Of a stretch of 64,000 bases of DNA, positions 27,382 through 37,986 are shown one piece after another. The stretch spans positions 124,001 through 188,000 of the forward strand of contig NZ_NLFK01000003.1 of assembly GCF_002263215.1 (NCBI RefSeq), written 5' to 3'. Numbering within the stretch: the first letter of the stretch is position 1; every line of letters starts with the position of its first letter. Below the pieces are notes generated by a model. The model was not told where the DNA came from. It was given only the letters and a program-made list of their open reading frames with translations, and searched no databases. Made by a program: the position numbers and the translations under genes. Origin of the DNA: Actinobacillus seminis. Its GTDB lineage: Bacteria; Pseudomonadota; Gammaproteobacteria; Enterobacterales; Pasteurellaceae.

Positions 27382-27717
27382 TTATTGAGGAATATCGCTA
27401 TTTTTATTATCTGCTGGTGCAGCCTGTTGCTGCATTTGTTCTGCGACTTGCGATAAATCGTCAAATTGACCTTGTTGCACATTATTACGATGAGAATTAA
27501 TGTTACCAATCACAAGGCTAATAATAAAGAAAATCGTTGCTAAAATTGCGGTTGTACGAGAAAGAAAGTTACCTGCACCGGCAGAACCAAACACAGTTCC
27601 TGACGCGCCACCACCAAAAGAAGCACCGGCATTTGCGCCTTTACCTTGCTGGATTAAAATAAAACCGATTAACACAATCGCAACCAGTAAATAAATAACT
27701 AATAGGGCTTGATACAT
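27382..27717 (-). CDS. secG: SecG, preprotein translocase subunit
   Basis: 111 residues from MYQALLVIYLLVAIVLIGFI; the open frame has 12 more codons upstream but the family starts here. Two membrane helices flank the cytoplasmic, glycine-rich loop GKGANAGASFGGGASGTVFG. The C-terminal half is Gln/Asn-rich and variable. Works with SecYE in protein export. The secG-tRNA-Leu order is common in gamma-proteobacteria. Confidence 0.96.
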   Translation of the reverse strand: MYQALLVIYLLVAIVLIGFILIQQGKGANAGASFGGGASGTVFGSAGAGNFLSRTTAILATIFFIISLVIGNINSHRNNVQQGQFDDLSQVAEQMQQQAAPADNKNSDIPQ

Positions 27718-27834
27718 TATCTTTCTTCTCTTTTCTATCTGCAAAATAAGCAATTAAATTAACGTGCGGATATTAGCTAATATCTCAAATCTAAGCAAGT
27801 AATTTTAACAAAAAAGCAATTAATTGTGCTAAAT

Positions 27835-29745
27835 TCAATCAATTTTGACCGCACTTTTTGGCTTTTGCGGCTTACTCGGTTGCGCCGAAATCGCACTTAA
27901 ACAACGCAGGGCATGAAAATTCATATAATTTAACAACTCCGGCAATTGTTGCATCAATGTTTGCATAAATTGTTGATAACTCAATTGCTTGCGGCTGATG
28001 CTATCCAATTGCGCCTCCCAATGGGCTGTCATATCCGGCAACGTCGCCACATCCGGCAACGTCTGAATTAATATACGCCCGGCTTCACTGCTGTGAATAT
28101 TTTTGCCTTTTTTATACAAAAAACCACGTTTAAATAACAGCTCAATAATACCCGCACGCGTCGCCTCCGTTCCCAGCCCATCAGTTTCACGCAAGATTTT
28201 TTTCAATTCTTTATCTTGCACAAAACGCGCAATACCGGTCATTGCCGACAACAAGGTCGCATCAGTGAAAGGCTTTGGCGGTTGCGTTTTTTTACTGATC
28301 ATTTCCCCTTTTTTGCAATACAATTGCTGACCTTTTTTCACCGGCGGCAGCAAGGGTTCCGACCGATCTTCATCATCTTCTTTCCCCATCAATTGTTTCC
28401 ACCCCGCCACTAGCAAGTTACGGGCTTGTGCCACAAAGCTACCGCCGGCAATATTCAGGGTAATTTTACCTTTCCGATATTCGGCATCGGGACAAAATTG
28501 CAACAAATATTGGCGTGCAATTAATCCGTAAATATTTAATTCTGTTTGATTTAATCCAGTGGGTTTATTTTTTGCCGTTGGAATAATAGCATGGTGTGCC
28601 TCCACTTTTTTATCATTCCAACAGCGATTTTTTTGCTCGGAATTCACCACTTCCGGCAACCGGTGATAATCCTCAAGTTGCGCTGAAATCGCCTGTAGCA
28701 CGACGTGTCGCTCAGCAAAATGTTCCTCCGGTAAATAACGACAATCGGAACGAGGATAGGTAATCAATTTATGAGTTTCATATAAACGTTGACAAGTATC
28801 CAACACCGCTTGCGCCGACATATTAAAACGCTTGGTGGCATCAATTTGCAACGCCGACAAGGAATAAGGCAAAGGCGAGAGTTCTTTTTCTCGCTTATCT
28901 ATATATTCCGTCACTTCCGCCGGTTGATCGGTAATACGTTTTACCACATTTTCCGCCAACGCTTGCGAAATCACGCGCCCATCTTCATCTTGGTAATCTT
29001 CGCAAGCCTTGCTCGGTTGCCAAAGTGCGGTGAATTTTTGCGGCGTTTCTTCTATTGTTTGCACAAACGCCTGCACTTCAAAAAAATCTTTCGGCTGAAA
29101 ATGTTCAATTTCCAAATCTCGCCGCACAATCAAGCCCAACACCGGCGTTTGCACACGCCCAACGGAAAGTACGCCTTTGTAGCCTACGCGCCGCCCACGA
29201 ATAGTATAAGCGCGCGTCATGTTGATCCCATATAACCAATCGGCACGCGCACGCGCCAACGCCGAAGTCGATAACAGCATAAAATTTTGATTAGATTGTA
29301 ATTTTTCTACCGCTTTGGCTACCGCCGCCGGATTTAGATCGCTAATTAAGCAACGTTGAATCGTTGCCCATTTTTCCGCCGGTAACCGGGCATAACTAAA
29401 TACTTCATCCACCAACAACTGCCCTTCTCTATCCGGGTCGCCGGCATTAATCAACACATCCGCTTGATGAATTAATTTAACCACAGTATCCAACTGTTTT
29501 TTCACTTCTTTGCGCGGTAATAATTGCCATTTTTCCGGAATGATCGGCAAATCTTCCAAACGCCAAGATTTGAATTTTTTATCATAGGCATCCGGTTCGG
29601 CTTGCTCCAAAAGATGCCCGACACACCAGGTCACATAATCTTGTTCACCGCAACGAATAAAACCGTCGCCGCGCTGATGAGGTTTCGGCAGCACATCAGC
29701 AATCGCGCGAGCAAGGCTGGGTTTTTCGGCAATAAAGAGTCGCAT
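27835..29745 (-). CDS. topB: DNA topoisomerase III
   Basis: 636 residues. Type IA topoisomerase: the TOPRIM motif [18 protein letters not shown] with [16 protein letters not shown], the active-site tyrosine in [19 protein letters not shown], and [20 protein letters not shown]. Length is close to E. coli TopB (653). It decatenates DNA and works with RecQ at recombination and replication intermediates. Neighbourhood (secG, ybaB, recR) is standard for the family. Confidence 0.95.
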   Translation of the reverse strand: MRLFIAEKPSLARAIADVLPKPHQRGDGFIRCGEQDYVTWCVGHLLEQAEPDAYDKKFKSWRLEDLPIIPEKWQLLPRKEVKKQLDTVVKLIHQADVLINAGDPDREGQLLVDEVFSYARLPAEKWATIQRCLISDLNPAAVAKAVEKLQSNQNFMLLSTSALARARADWLYGINMTRAYTIRGRRVGYKGVLSVGRVQTPVLGLIVRRDLEIEHFQPKDFFEVQAFVQTIEETPQKFTALWQPSKACEDYQDEDGRVISQALAENVVKRITDQPAEVTEYIDKREKELSPLPYSLSALQIDATKRFNMSAQAVLDTCQRLYETHKLITYPRSDCRYLPEEHFAERHVVLQAISAQLEDYHRLPEVVNSEQKNRCWNDKKVEAHHAIIPTAKNKPTGLNQTELNIYGLIARQYLLQFCPDAEYRKGKITLNIAGGSFVAQARNLLVAGWKQLMGKEDDEDRSEPLLPPVKKGQQLYCKKGEMISKKTQPPKPFTDATLLSAMTGIARFVQDKELKKILRETDGLGTEATRAGIIELLFKRGFLYKKGKNIHSSEAGRILIQTLPDVATLPDMTAHWEAQLDSISRKQLSYQQFMQTLMQQLPELLNYMNFHALRCLSAISAQPSKPQKPKSAVKID

Positions 29746-29872
29746 GAGGCAATATTTTCCTTGGTGTTAAAAGAAAAATTAAAATTCTATCATATATTTC
29801 GTTATTCCCAATCGATTAATTTTTGGTTAAAATGCGTAGAATTTTTTAATATAACTGATATGGAAGAAAACT

Positions 29873-30202
29873 ATGTTTGGAAAAGGTGGCTTAGGCAATT
29901 TAATGAAACAGGCGCAACAAATGCAAGATCGTATGCAAAAAATGCAGGAAGAAATTGCACAGTTGGAAGTAACCGGTGAGTCCGGAGCCGGCTTGGTGAA
30001 AGTGACCATCAACGGTGCACATAATTGTCGTCGCATTGAAATTGATCCTTCGCTGATGGAAGATGACAAAGAAATGTTGGAAGATTTAGTGGCAGCGGCG
30101 TTTAATGATGCGGTGCGTCGTGTGGAAGAAATGCAAAAAGAAAAAATGGCATCCGTTACTGCAGGAATGCAATTACCGCCGGGCATGAAATTTCCATTCT
30201 AA
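29873..30202 (+). CDS. ybaB: YbaB/EbfC nucleoid-associated protein
   Basis: 109 residues. [20 protein letters not shown] at the start and a centre with [20 protein letters not shown] are diagnostic. Forms a tweezer-like dimer that binds DNA. Directly upstream of recR, as in most bacteria, which suggests a link to recombination repair. Divergent from topB. Confidence 0.96.
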   Translation: MFGKGGLGNLMKQAQQMQDRMQKMQEEIAQLEVTGESGAGLVKVTINGAHNCRRIEIDPSLMEDDKEMLEDLVAAAFNDAVRRVEEMQKEKMASVTAGMQLPPGMKFPF

Positions 30203-30217
30203 AATCAGGCAAATTTT

Positions 30218-30241
30218 GACCGCACTTTTAAAAGTGCGGTT
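30218..30241 (+). terminator. Uptake-signal hairpin between ybaB and recR
   Basis: ACCGCACTTTT directly faces AAAAGTGCGGT with no loop to spare, followed by TTATTTTT. It may dampen read-through from ybaB into recR. Confidence 0.65.
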
Positions 30242-30285
30242 TATTTTTATTAAATTTTTGACCACCAAAATAGATAAAAATCCTT

Positions 30286-30891
30286 ATGCAAACCAGTCCT
30301 TTGTTAGAAAATCTGATTGAAAAGTTACGTTGTCTGCCCGGCGTTGGTCCAAAATCGGCACAGCGTATGGCATACTATTTATTGCAACGCAATCGCAGCG
30401 GCGGCATGGCGTTGGCGCAAGCCTTGACTGAAGCAATGTCAAAAATCGGTCATTGTCAACATTGTCGTACGTTCACCGAAGAAGATATTTGCAATATTTG
30501 TAATAATCCGCGCCGGCAAAATTCGGGGCTACTTTGCGTAGTTGAACAACCGACGGATATTCAAGCAATTGAACAAACGGGGCAATTTAATGGGCGTTAT
30601 TTTGTGCTGATGGGGCATTTGTCGCCATTAGACGCTATCGGTCCGCGCGAAATCGGTTTAGATTTATTGCAACAACGATTACAAAACGAGAGTTTTTATG
30701 AAGTAATTTTGGCGACCAATCCAACAGTGGAAGGCGAAGCAACTGCCAATTACATTGCGGAATTATGTCATCAATACAATGTCAAAGTGAGCCGCATTGC
30801 GCACGGAATTCCGGTAGGCAGCGAGTTGGAAATGATTGATGGTACCACATTGATGCACTCCTTCTTGGGACGCCGCGAAATTGAACTATAA
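30286..30891 (+). CDS. recR: Recombination mediator RecR
   Basis: 201 residues. Helix-hairpin-helix ([20 protein letters not shown]), zinc finger ([20 protein letters not shown]), TOPRIM domain ([20 protein letters not shown]) and the Walker B-like [14 protein letters not shown]. Acts with RecO/RecF to load RecA on SSB-coated gaps. Full length. Confidence 0.97.
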   Translation: MQTSPLLENLIEKLRCLPGVGPKSAQRMAYYLLQRNRSGGMALAQALTEAMSKIGHCQHCRTFTEEDICNICNNPRRQNSGLLCVVEQPTDIQAIEQTGQFNGRYFVLMGHLSPLDAIGPREIGLDLLQQRLQNESFYEVILATNPTVEGEATANYIAELCHQYNVKVSRIAHGIPVGSELEMIDGTTLMHSFLGRREIEL

Positions 30892-30897
30892 AAAATC

Positions 30898-30957
30898 TGA
30901 TCTGCGCCCAAAAGTTGGACTAACTAACCAACCAACTTTATGGGGAACAGATCATCA
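30898..30957. repeat. 60-bp inverted-repeat element related to the local IS ends
   Basis: Begins TGATCTGCGCCCAAAAGTTG and ends with the inverse of TGATGATCTGTTCCCC plus AAAGTTGG. The two arms match the terminal 20-25 bases of the IS3-family element at 25506-26662 but contain only about ten bases between them. It lies six bases after the recR stop. Looks like an end-to-end remnant or MITE of that IS family; it may also fold as a hairpin at the recR 3' end. Confidence 0.7.
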
Positions 30958-30982
30958 GGGGATTTTTCTTATGCTATAAAAC

Positions 30983-32470
30983 TTATTGTGCGGCGCGATT
31001 AATTAAAAATTGCGTTAACAAACTCACAGGGCGCCCCGTCGCGCCTTTGTTAGCACCTTGTAACCATGCGGTACCGGCGATATCCAAATGCGCCCACCGA
31101 TAGTTTTTAGTAAAGTTGGCAAGGAATGCGCCAGCGGTAATCGCGCCGCCCCAACGCCCACCGATATTCGCAAGATCAGCGAAATTCGATTTCAATTGTT
31201 CTTGATATTCTTCACTTAACGGTAATTGCCAAGCCTTATCTCCGGCTTGTGTTGCGGCTTGCAATAATTCTTGCGCCAGCCCATCATCGGTGGAAACCAG
31301 CCCGCTGTTGTGTTGTCCCAATGCCACCACGCAAGCGCCGGTCAAGGTCGCAACATCAATCACTAATTCCGGCTCAAAGCGTTCCACATAAGTTAAGGCG
31401 TCACAAAGCACCAAACGTCCTTCAGCATCCGTATTTAACACTTCGACAGTTAAGCCTTTCATAGTAGTTAAAATATCACCCGGGCGATACGCCTGCCCAT
31501 CCGGCAAGTTTTCGCAGCCCGCTAAAACACCAATAACATTTAAAGGCAATTGTAATTCAGCAACGGCACGCATGACGCCATAAACCGACGCCGCTCCGCA
31601 CATATCATATTTCATTTCATCCATGCTGTCCGCCGGTTTTAATGAAATACCGCCGGCGTCAAAGGTTAGTCCTTTACCAACCAACACAATCGGTTTTGCT
31701 TGCGGATCAGGATGATGACGATATTCGATAATTGACATCTGCGCTTCGTTATAACTACCGCGAGAAACCGCCAAATAAGCATTCATACCCAATTCTGCCA
31801 TTTCTTTTTCGCCGATAATTTGCGTTTGAATAAACGCAGATTGTTGTGCGAATTGTTGTGCAAAGGTTGCCAAATACGCCGGATTACACACATTCGGCGG
31901 GCAATTGGCGAGGTCTTTCGCCGATTTTACGCCTAAACTGACCGCTCTTGCTTGCTGCAAAGCGATTTCCGCGGCGGCTAATTGCTCATCTTCTACATGA
32001 AACACCACCTCACTTAATGAAGAAATCGTTGATTTTTCGCTTTTAAATTGATCGAACACATACAGATTCTCTTCAATCGCCTCTAGCGCAAAACGCACAT
32101 TCCAATAATTTTTGCGGTTTTTAATAGCAATTTCTGTTAAAAAACAATGCATTTCTCGAATTGGACTATCATTAACGGCTTGCATCATTTTTTGTACCAA
32201 TTGTTTATAACGACGCTCGCTCATTTCAGCCGCTTTTCCCGCCCCCAAGAGCAAAAGGCGCGTAGCGGCAAGATTTGGCAATTGATGCAAACATAAAACT
32301 TGACCGAACTTTCCACTTAAATCGCCGGAATGCATTAATTGGCTTAAATAGCCTTGGGTGAGTTGATCGATTTTTTTACCGCTTGCAGATAATCCTGTAT
32401 CCTCAAAGATACTGACAGCCAAGCAATCGGTTGGCTGTGAAAGTGCGGTGTTTTTTACACGATATTTCAT
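30983..32470 (-). CDS. pepA: Leucyl aminopeptidase (PepA, M17)
   Basis: 495 residues. Family signature [14 protein letters not shown] and upstream [32 protein letters not shown] give the two-metal site (Lys, Asp, Asp, Glu). The C-terminal part [11 protein letters not shown] is present. Normal length (503 in E. coli). Cleaves N-terminal residues of peptides; in E. coli it also binds DNA for Xer recombination and pyrimidine control. Divergent from lptF. Confidence 0.96.
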   Translation of the reverse strand: MKYRVKNTALSQPTDCLAVSIFEDTGLSASGKKIDQLTQGYLSQLMHSGDLSGKFGQVLCLHQLPNLAATRLLLLGAGKAAEMSERRYKQLVQKMMQAVNDSPIREMHCFLTEIAIKNRKNYWNVRFALEAIEENLYVFDQFKSEKSTISSLSEVVFHVEDEQLAAAEIALQQARAVSLGVKSAKDLANCPPNVCNPAYLATFAQQFAQQSAFIQTQIIGEKEMAELGMNAYLAVSRGSYNEAQMSIIEYRHHPDPQAKPIVLVGKGLTFDAGGISLKPADSMDEMKYDMCGAASVYGVMRAVAELQLPLNVIGVLAGCENLPDGQAYRPGDILTTMKGLTVEVLNTDAEGRLVLCDALTYVERFEPELVIDVATLTGACVVALGQHNSGLVSTDDGLAQELLQAATQAGDKAWQLPLSEEYQEQLKSNFADLANIGGRWGGAITAGAFLANFTKNYRWAHLDIAGTAWLQGANKGATGRPVSLLTQFLINRAAQ

Positions 32471-32598
32471 TTAGTCCTCACTAATTTGCTAAAAATAAGT
32501 TATCATACGCCATTCATTTAATGGTTTGATAACCCTACTTTGTTTAACAAAAATTGCAAGGGTTTTGTAGAATTTACAACAAAAATATAGGCGATAAC

Positions 32599-33711
32599 GT
32601 GATTTTTACTCGATATTTAACGAAAGAAATATTAAAAAGCCAAATTGCTATTTTGTTTATTTTGCTGTTGATTTTTTTCTGTCAGCAGTTGATTCGTGTA
32701 TTAGGTTCGGCGGCAAACGGGAATATTCCGGCGGATTTGGTTTTGTCATTGCTTGGGCTTGGAATGCCGGCAATGGCGCAACTAATGCTTCCCTTGTGTT
32801 TATTCGTCGCGCTTTTATTGACTCTCGGTCGGTTGTACGCAGAAAGCGAAATTACGGTGATGCGCGCCTGTGGCGTCGGTCCGAATCTTTTGGTACGCGT
32901 TGCTTTAATTCTCTCTGTATTTACCGGTGCACTCGCGGCATATAACGCGCTTTGGTTGTCACCTTGGGCAATCAATCAACAAAGCAAAATTGTGGAAAAC
33001 GCAAAAGCCAATCCGAACATGAGCGCCCTCTCCTCAGGTCAATTTATCACCACCAATAATAATGGTGTAGTGTTATTTATTGATAATATTAAAAATAATC
33101 AAATTAATGACGTGTACGTTTTCCAAACCCAAGCCACACAAAACGCAAAACCGTCGGTCTTGGTGGCGGAATATGGAGAATTGAAATCCTTACCGAACGG
33201 AGATCAAATTTTAACTCTACAAAACAGCCAGCGTATTGAAGGTAGCGCGGTGTTGCCGGATTTTAGAATTGCCCACTTTGATGAATATCAAGCCTATCTA
33301 GGTCACAGAGAAGCTGATGCAAAAGCTAAAGAAGCAGAAATTCTTAGCATGAGTCAATTACTCAAAAGCGAATCCAAATCCCCGGCAGAAATGGCAGAGC
33401 TCCATTGGCGAATTACCTTAATTTTGGCGGTACCACTAATGGCATTAATTGCGGTTCCGCTTAGTCGCGTTAATCCGCGTCAAGGACGTTTTGCCAAAAT
33501 CTTGCCGGCACTGCTGCTTTATTTAATCTATTTCTTATTACAAAGTTCATTAAAATCCGCCGGTACTGCAAATAAATTAGATGCCGGCCTGTTTATGCCA
33601 ATTGTCAACATTATCTTCTTGGTATTAGGTATCGTTCTAAACAGTTGGAACAGTGCGTTTATGTATAAAATTCGTCATTTATTTAGCAAAAAAGTGGTAA
33701 CAAAAGGATAA
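32599..33711 (+). CDS. lptF: LPS export permease LptF
   Basis: 370 residues from the GTG at 32599 ([20 protein letters not shown]), which is where the family starts; 15 codons upstream are open but unlikely. Six membrane helices surround a periplasmic beta-jellyroll (residues about 125-265). With LptG and LptB2 it extracts lipopolysaccharide from the inner membrane. lptG follows after seven bases. Confidence 0.95.
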   Translation: MIFTRYLTKEILKSQIAILFILLLIFFCQQLIRVLGSAANGNIPADLVLSLLGLGMPAMAQLMLPLCLFVALLLTLGRLYAESEITVMRACGVGPNLLVRVALILSVFTGALAAYNALWLSPWAINQQSKIVENAKANPNMSALSSGQFITTNNNGVVLFIDNIKNNQINDVYVFQTQATQNAKPSVLVAEYGELKSLPNGDQILTLQNSQRIEGSAVLPDFRIAHFDEYQAYLGHREADAKAKEAEILSMSQLLKSESKSPAEMAELHWRITLILAVPLMALIAVPLSRVNPRQGRFAKILPALLLYLIYFLLQSSLKSAGTANKLDAGLFMPIVNIIFLVLGIVLNSWNSAFMYKIRHLFSKKVVTKG

Positions 33712-33718
33712 AAAGATA

Positions 33719-34786
33719 ATGAACACATTAGATCGTTACATCGGAAAAACTATCCTCGGCGCCATTTTTGCCACCCTATTAATGTTGGTTGGACTTTCGG
33801 CTATCATCAAATTTGTCGAACAATTCCGCAGTGTCGGCCAAGGAACTTATGATGTGATTCAAGCCATTTTGTTCACCGTTTTAACCATTCCAAAAGATAT
33901 AGAAACCTTCTTCCCCATGGCAGCATTGTTAGGTGCATTAATTTCTTTGGGGAATTTAGCCAGTCGTAGTGAATTAGTGGTCATGCAAGCTTCCGGATTT
34001 TCTCGCATGAAAATCGGCTTAGCAGTCATGAAAACCGCGCTACCTTTGGTGTTTATCACCATGATTATCGGCGAATGGGGCATCCCGCAAACGGAACAAT
34101 TCGCGCGTAATATGCGGGATAAAGCCATGTATGGCAAAAATGTGCTTTCGGTGAAAAATGGGGTATGGGCAAAAGACGGAAACGAGTTCGTGTATATTCG
34201 TCGGATCACCAACGATATTCAGCTCAATGATATTTATATTTACCGCTTTGGCGATAACCGTCAGCTGCTCGAAGTCAGCCATGCCAATAAAGCGGTATAT
34301 CAAAATAATCAGTGGCAATTGACGCAAATTAACCAATCTCAAATTGGCGAAAAAGAAATTAAAACCACAAATAAACTAAAAGGTGTGTGGAAAACCGGAT
34401 TAACACCGGATAAACTCGGTATAGCTTCCATGCGCCCGACATCGTTGTCTATTTCCGGTTTATCAACCTATATCACTTTCCTCAAAGAAACAGGACAAGA
34501 TCCGAAGAAATTTGAATTGACCTATTGGCGTAAATTATTTCAACCGATTTCCGTCGGCGTCATGATGCTCTTAGCGCTTTCCTTTATTTTTGGTCCACTG
34601 CGCAGCGTCACTGCCGGCGCTCGCATTATTAGCGGGATCTGTTTCGGTTTCTTATTTTACGTCATTAATGAAATCTTCGGACCGCTTAGTTTGGTTTACA
34701 GCATTCCGCCATTCTTCAGCGCGTTAATGCCAAGTGTCTCATTTCTTATTATTACATGGTGGCTATTAAGCCGAAAACTCAGTTAA
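33719..34786 (+). CDS. lptG: LPS export permease LptG
   Basis: 355 residues: MNTLDRYIGKTILGAIFATL start, the coupling region ASRSELVVMQASGFSRMKIG that contacts LptB, a periplasmic jellyroll, and two C-terminal helices ending SFLIITWWLLSRKL. Second gene of the lptFG operon, divergent from pepA. Confidence 0.95.
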   Translation: MNTLDRYIGKTILGAIFATLLMLVGLSAIIKFVEQFRSVGQGTYDVIQAILFTVLTIPKDIETFFPMAALLGALISLGNLASRSELVVMQASGFSRMKIGLAVMKTALPLVFITMIIGEWGIPQTEQFARNMRDKAMYGKNVLSVKNGVWAKDGNEFVYIRRITNDIQLNDIYIYRFGDNRQLLEVSHANKAVYQNNQWQLTQINQSQIGEKEIKTTNKLKGVWKTGLTPDKLGIASMRPTSLSISGLSTYITFLKETGQDPKKFELTYWRKLFQPISVGVMMLLALSFIFGPLRSVTAGARIISGICFGFLFYVINEIFGPLSLVYSIPPFFSALMPSVSFLIITWWLLSRKLS

Positions 34787-34800
34787 AACAACATAAAAAA

Positions 34801-34836
34801 AGACCGCACTTTTGCATTATGAGTAAAGTGCGGTCT
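34801..34836. terminator. Uptake-signal hairpin after lptG
   Basis: AGACCGCACTTT and AAAGTGCGGTCT form a perfect 12-pair stem. It is flanked by A-runs on both sides rather than by a T-run on the plus strand, so as a terminator it is less typical. Confidence 0.6.
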
Positions 34837-34894
34837 AAAAAAACACAATTTGTTGAAAATTAAAACAACTGATATAAAAATTCGCATTTTCTAC

Positions 34895-34922
34895 TTGCAA
34901 CCTTTCTACAGACCCGTATAAT
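34895..34922 (+). promoter_or_regulatory. Sigma-70 promoter of tRNA-Leu(CAA)
   Basis: TTGCAA, a 16-base spacer and a consensus TATAAT precede the tRNA by 32 bases, with a GC-rich discriminator (ACGGC) as expected for stable RNA promoters. Confidence 0.85.
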
Positions 34923-34954
34923 ACGGCTCATTCCAAATGACATATATCAGTGTT

Positions 34955-35041
34955 GCCTGGGTGGCGAAATTGGTAGACGCAGCGGATTCAAAATCCGCCG
35001 CCTTTAAAAGCGTGTCGGTTCGAGTCCGACCCTAGGCACCA
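34955..35041 (+). tRNA. tRNA-Leu (anticodon CAA)
   Basis: 87 nt. Acceptor strands GCCTGGG / CCTAGGC (one G-T pair), D-arm TTGGTAGACGC, anticodon arm GCGGATTCAAAATCCGC (CAA), a long variable arm, T-arm GGTTCGAGTCCGACC, encoded CCA. The 3' end faces a phage integrase gene 240 bases away, so this tRNA is the likely attachment site. No second copy of its 3' end is visible at the right side of the prophage. Confidence 0.97.
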
Positions 35042-35114
35042 ACGATATATCTCGTCAAATTTAAAGCCACTTTTTAAAAGTGGCTTTTTTATTGTTTATT
35101 TTCAATAAAATCAA

Positions 35115-35546
35115 TAACTTATCTTCTTACCCCATTTTATTTCACTGTTTATATTTACATATAAAGCATGTATGATCGCCCAGTCTTTACAAAATAAAAA
35201 TGATCTGAAAAGATCGGCAAATAAAAAAATTGCACCCAATTTGCACCCAAATTTGCACCCAAATTTTTTAGGTTAATCTATGGCTACAATCGTTAAAAAA
35301 AATAATAATTGGCGAGTACAAATTCGCAGATAACTTATCTTCTTACCCCATTTTATTTCACTGTTTATATTTACATATAAAGCATGTATGATCGCCCAGT
35401 CTTTACAAAATAAAAATGATCTGAAAAGATCGGCAAATAAAAAATTGCACCCAATTTGCACCCAAATTTGCACCCAAAGTTTTTTAGGTTAATCTATGGC
35501 TACAATCGTTAAAAAAAATAATAATTGGCGAGTACAAATTCGCAGA
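35115..35546 (+). repeat. Tandem duplication (2 x 216 bp) of the integrase leader and start
   Basis: 35115-35330 is repeated at 35331-35546. Each copy holds the putative promoter, the iterated TTTGCACCCAA motif and the first 17 codons of the integrase. Only two small differences are seen: A7 against A6 before TTGCACC, and CCCAAATTT against CCCAAAGTT. The first copy reads MATIVKKNNNWRVQIRR and stops; the second continues into the integrase. Confidence 0.95.
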
Positions 35547-36386
35547 AAAGGAATAAACAAATCCGCCACATTCCGCACCAAATCCGAGGCGCAAGCATGG
35601 GCGAATAAAATTGAAAGTGAAATCATGATGGGGAAATATTCCGACATCCCCGATATTTATTTTGCCGACCTCATCGACAAATATATTAAAGAAGTGACCG
35701 TTCACAAAAGAAGTCAACGAGAAGAAAGATTAAGACTAATCCGACTTGCCAACATGGAAATTGGCAACATCAAAATCAAAGACCTCACCGAAAACGACTT
35801 CAAAAACTGGCGGGATGAACGACTTAAAAAAGTGAAACCCGCAAGCGTCTTGCGTGAATGGAATACACTATCCCATCTGCTCAATACTGCGGTGACCGAA
35901 TGGAAATACCTTAAAGAAAACCCGCTTAAAAATATATCTAAACCAAAACAACCGCAAGAACGCTCGCGCCGCTACAGTGACCAAGAAATTGAACGCTTAA
36001 CCTACGTTTCCGGCTTTGATTTCAACCAAGCCCCGATCACTGTTAAAAGTCGCGTCGGTGCCGCAATGCTCTTTGCCATTGAAACCGCTATGCGCACTGG
36101 TGAAATCTGTAAAGCCACATGGAACGATCTCAATTTAAAAACTCGTTTACTGTATATTCCACAAACCAAAAACGGACCCCCCAGAACCGTGCCGCTTTCC
36201 GCCATGGCGATAAAAATCATCAACAACTTAGCGCTAGTGCGCACAGAAAGCGACGATACCATCTTTCAATTAAAATCCAGTTCCCTTGATGCCAATTTTC
36301 GCCTGATCAAAGAAAGCGCCGGACTGGATGATGCGGATCTACATTTTCATGACACCCGACGAGAAACCCTAAGCCGACTTGCTAAT
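35496..36386 (+). pseudogene. int: Prophage tyrosine integrase, C-terminus lost
   Basis: Starts MATIVKKNNNWRVQIRRKGI (arm-binding domain), then a SAM-like core-binding domain (about 60-150) and the catalytic domain with the first Arg (ETAMRTGEICKATW) and HDTRRETLSRLAN. The following part with the second His/Trp and the catalytic Tyr is missing. From about 36387 the frame runs antisense through a baseplate gene and stops at 36491. It cannot cut DNA. Start chosen at the duplicated ATG. Confidence 0.9.
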
Positions 36387-36387
36387 A

Positions 36388-36991
36388 TTAGTCTGACGTT
36401 ATCATCATTAAGCGCTTTGCGAACTGCATTTAAAATGTCATCATTTGCAACGCCGCGATCAATGTTACTTAAAATCGTAACGGTTACATAAGCCGGTTGA
36501 GGGGATATAACGGAAACATCCGCTACATTGACATGAGCGGATAAGGCATGAAAAATATAGGCGCCTCGCGGACCGGCAACCGACAATCCCTCAAATGCAA
36601 GCTGTACCCTTGTTCTTAATGCGGTATCGGTTTCCAACACTTCCTCTATCGGCGGAATAACTTGATTATTTGCAACCTGTATCACTTTTCGTTCCACATT
36701 AAAATTAGCCGCAATCACATCTAAATCACTTCCTGTGGCGTAAGCTAACATGGTCGCTTGTGCGGCGTTATTTATACGTTGTCGTTCTAACAGTTGCATG
36801 TAGCAGTTTTCTTCTAACAGTTTTGTGATTGGTTCACTTTCAAGCGACAGTCGCGCTTGCCAAAAAGGTTGTTCACTTTCCGGATAAAGTGCAATAAATG
36901 CGGATTTTCTTTCCGCTAATAAATCTTCAAAATTTAATTCTTCCAAGACTTTCGGCGGAGTTAATTTTGATAAATCGACTAAAGCACTCAT
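36388..36991 (-). pseudogene. P2 gpJ-like baseplate protein, C-terminus lost
   Basis: About 200 residues of a protein that normally has around 300. Begins MSALVDLSKLTPPKVLEELN and contains QATMLAYATGSDLDVIAANF and LAFEGLSVAGPRGAYIFHAL, as in P2 gpJ / Mu gp47. After ALNDDNVR it crosses into the reversed integrase sequence. gpJ forms the baseplate wedge of contractile tails. Start overlaps the gpW stop by four bases. Confidence 0.9.
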
Positions 36992-37323
36992 TTCACCCCC
37001 AACAATAAATTATCGTAATTAATCTCTTGATGCGTATCGGTTCTTATCATGATGATATTGGCGCAGATTTTTCCCTCAATAAATCGCGGTTTAAATTGGC
37101 GAATATAAATGCGCGGTTCCCAGCAGTTAAGGGCAACCACCGCACAAGCGGCGATTTGTAACATCAAGGCACCATTAATCGGGCGGTCAATCAGTTTCGG
37201 GATATTGGAACCGTAATCGCGGCGCTGAATACGCGTGCCGATTTGCGTGAGCAAAATATCGCTCACGGATTGTTTAATATGTTCTTCTTCGCTGATAATT
37301 GCTGTTCCGTTTTGTTTATTCAT
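36988..37323 (-). CDS. P2 gpW-like baseplate protein (GPW/gp25 family)
   Basis: 111 residues. EEEHIKQSVSDILLTQIGTR followed by RRDYGSNIPKLIDRPIN is diagnostic for gp25-like baseplate wedge proteins. Lies between gpV and gpJ genes as in P2 and HP1. Looks complete. Confidence 0.9.
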   Translation of the reverse strand: MNKQNGTAIISEEEHIKQSVSDILLTQIGTRIQRRDYGSNIPKLIDRPINGALMLQIAACAVVALNCWEPRIYIRQFKPRFIEGKICANIIMIRTDTHQEINYDNLLLGVK

Positions 37324-37331
37324 ATTCCCCC

Positions 37332-37880
37332 TTAAGACGGTTTTGGACTGGAACCGTGGACATGGTTAATTTGCGAAATACCGCCCGCCACTTGATCTCC
37401 GCTTGAGGTAACCGACCCGCCTACGCGAACATTGCCGCCAATCTCTACATTTTGTGTACATTTCACCAAGGGCGTTTCTAAAACAACGCTGCTTGATGCC
37501 TGAATATGTGCCGTAGCAATGCCCATGACTTTCAGCATATGGGATTTTTGGTCATACAAAATCCGCGCCCCATCAGCAAATTCGATCACATGTTCATCCG
37601 GCGATTGACCGGGGTTATTAAAATCGGTGGTGAAAATCCCGCTTAAAATGGCGGCGGTTGTCAATTCGCCACTTGCCGCCAAAATCATGCATTGTTCGCC
37701 TACCGTCGGCGGCGACCATGAACGCGTGGTTCCGGCGCGCCATTCAAGCCACGGAAGCCAATCCGTGCGAATACCGCCCGACGTCACTTTTGCCCGTCGC
37801 TTGGCATAATCCACTTCGGCAATCGTGCCAAAACGGATAAGGCTTTCAAGGCGGCGTAAAATATCCACAATATCAGACAT
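37332..37880 (-). CDS. P2 gpV-like baseplate spike protein
   Basis: 182 residues. DILRRLESLIRFGTIAEVDY and RRAKVTSGGIRTDWLPWLEW form the OB-fold start; WSPPTVGEQCMILAASGELT and the C-terminal beta-helix with VGGSVTSSGDQVAGGISQIN and an HVHG metal motif form the membrane-piercing tip. Complete for this family. Confidence 0.9.
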   Translation of the reverse strand: MSDIVDILRRLESLIRFGTIAEVDYAKRRAKVTSGGIRTDWLPWLEWRAGTTRSWSPPTVGEQCMILAASGELTTAAILSGIFTTDFNNPGQSPDEHVIEFADGARILYDQKSHMLKVMGIATAHIQASSSVVLETPLVKCTQNVEIGGNVRVGGSVTSSGDQVAGGISQINHVHGSSPKPS

Positions 37881-37986
37881 AAGGATTTTCCCCGTAGATA
37901 AATAAGGTTATTGTGAGGGGATTTTGCAAAAAATGAGACTAACGAGGAGTGTGAAAAGCGGAATAACAAAAAGAGCTTTAACGTCT

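Noticed and set aside
30898-30957. Possible CRISPR repeat
   Set aside because: A single unit, without further copies or spacers. Its arms match IS ends. No CRISPR array is visible anywhere in the window.
35220-35265. Iterated TTTGCACCCAA as a replication origin with iterons
   Set aside because: Only three units, no replication gene nearby, and position right before an integrase suggests integrase or excisionase binding.
36387-36491. Apparent C-terminal end of the integrase
   Set aside because: This stretch is the antisense of the gpJ coding sequence, so the residues after LAN are not integrase.
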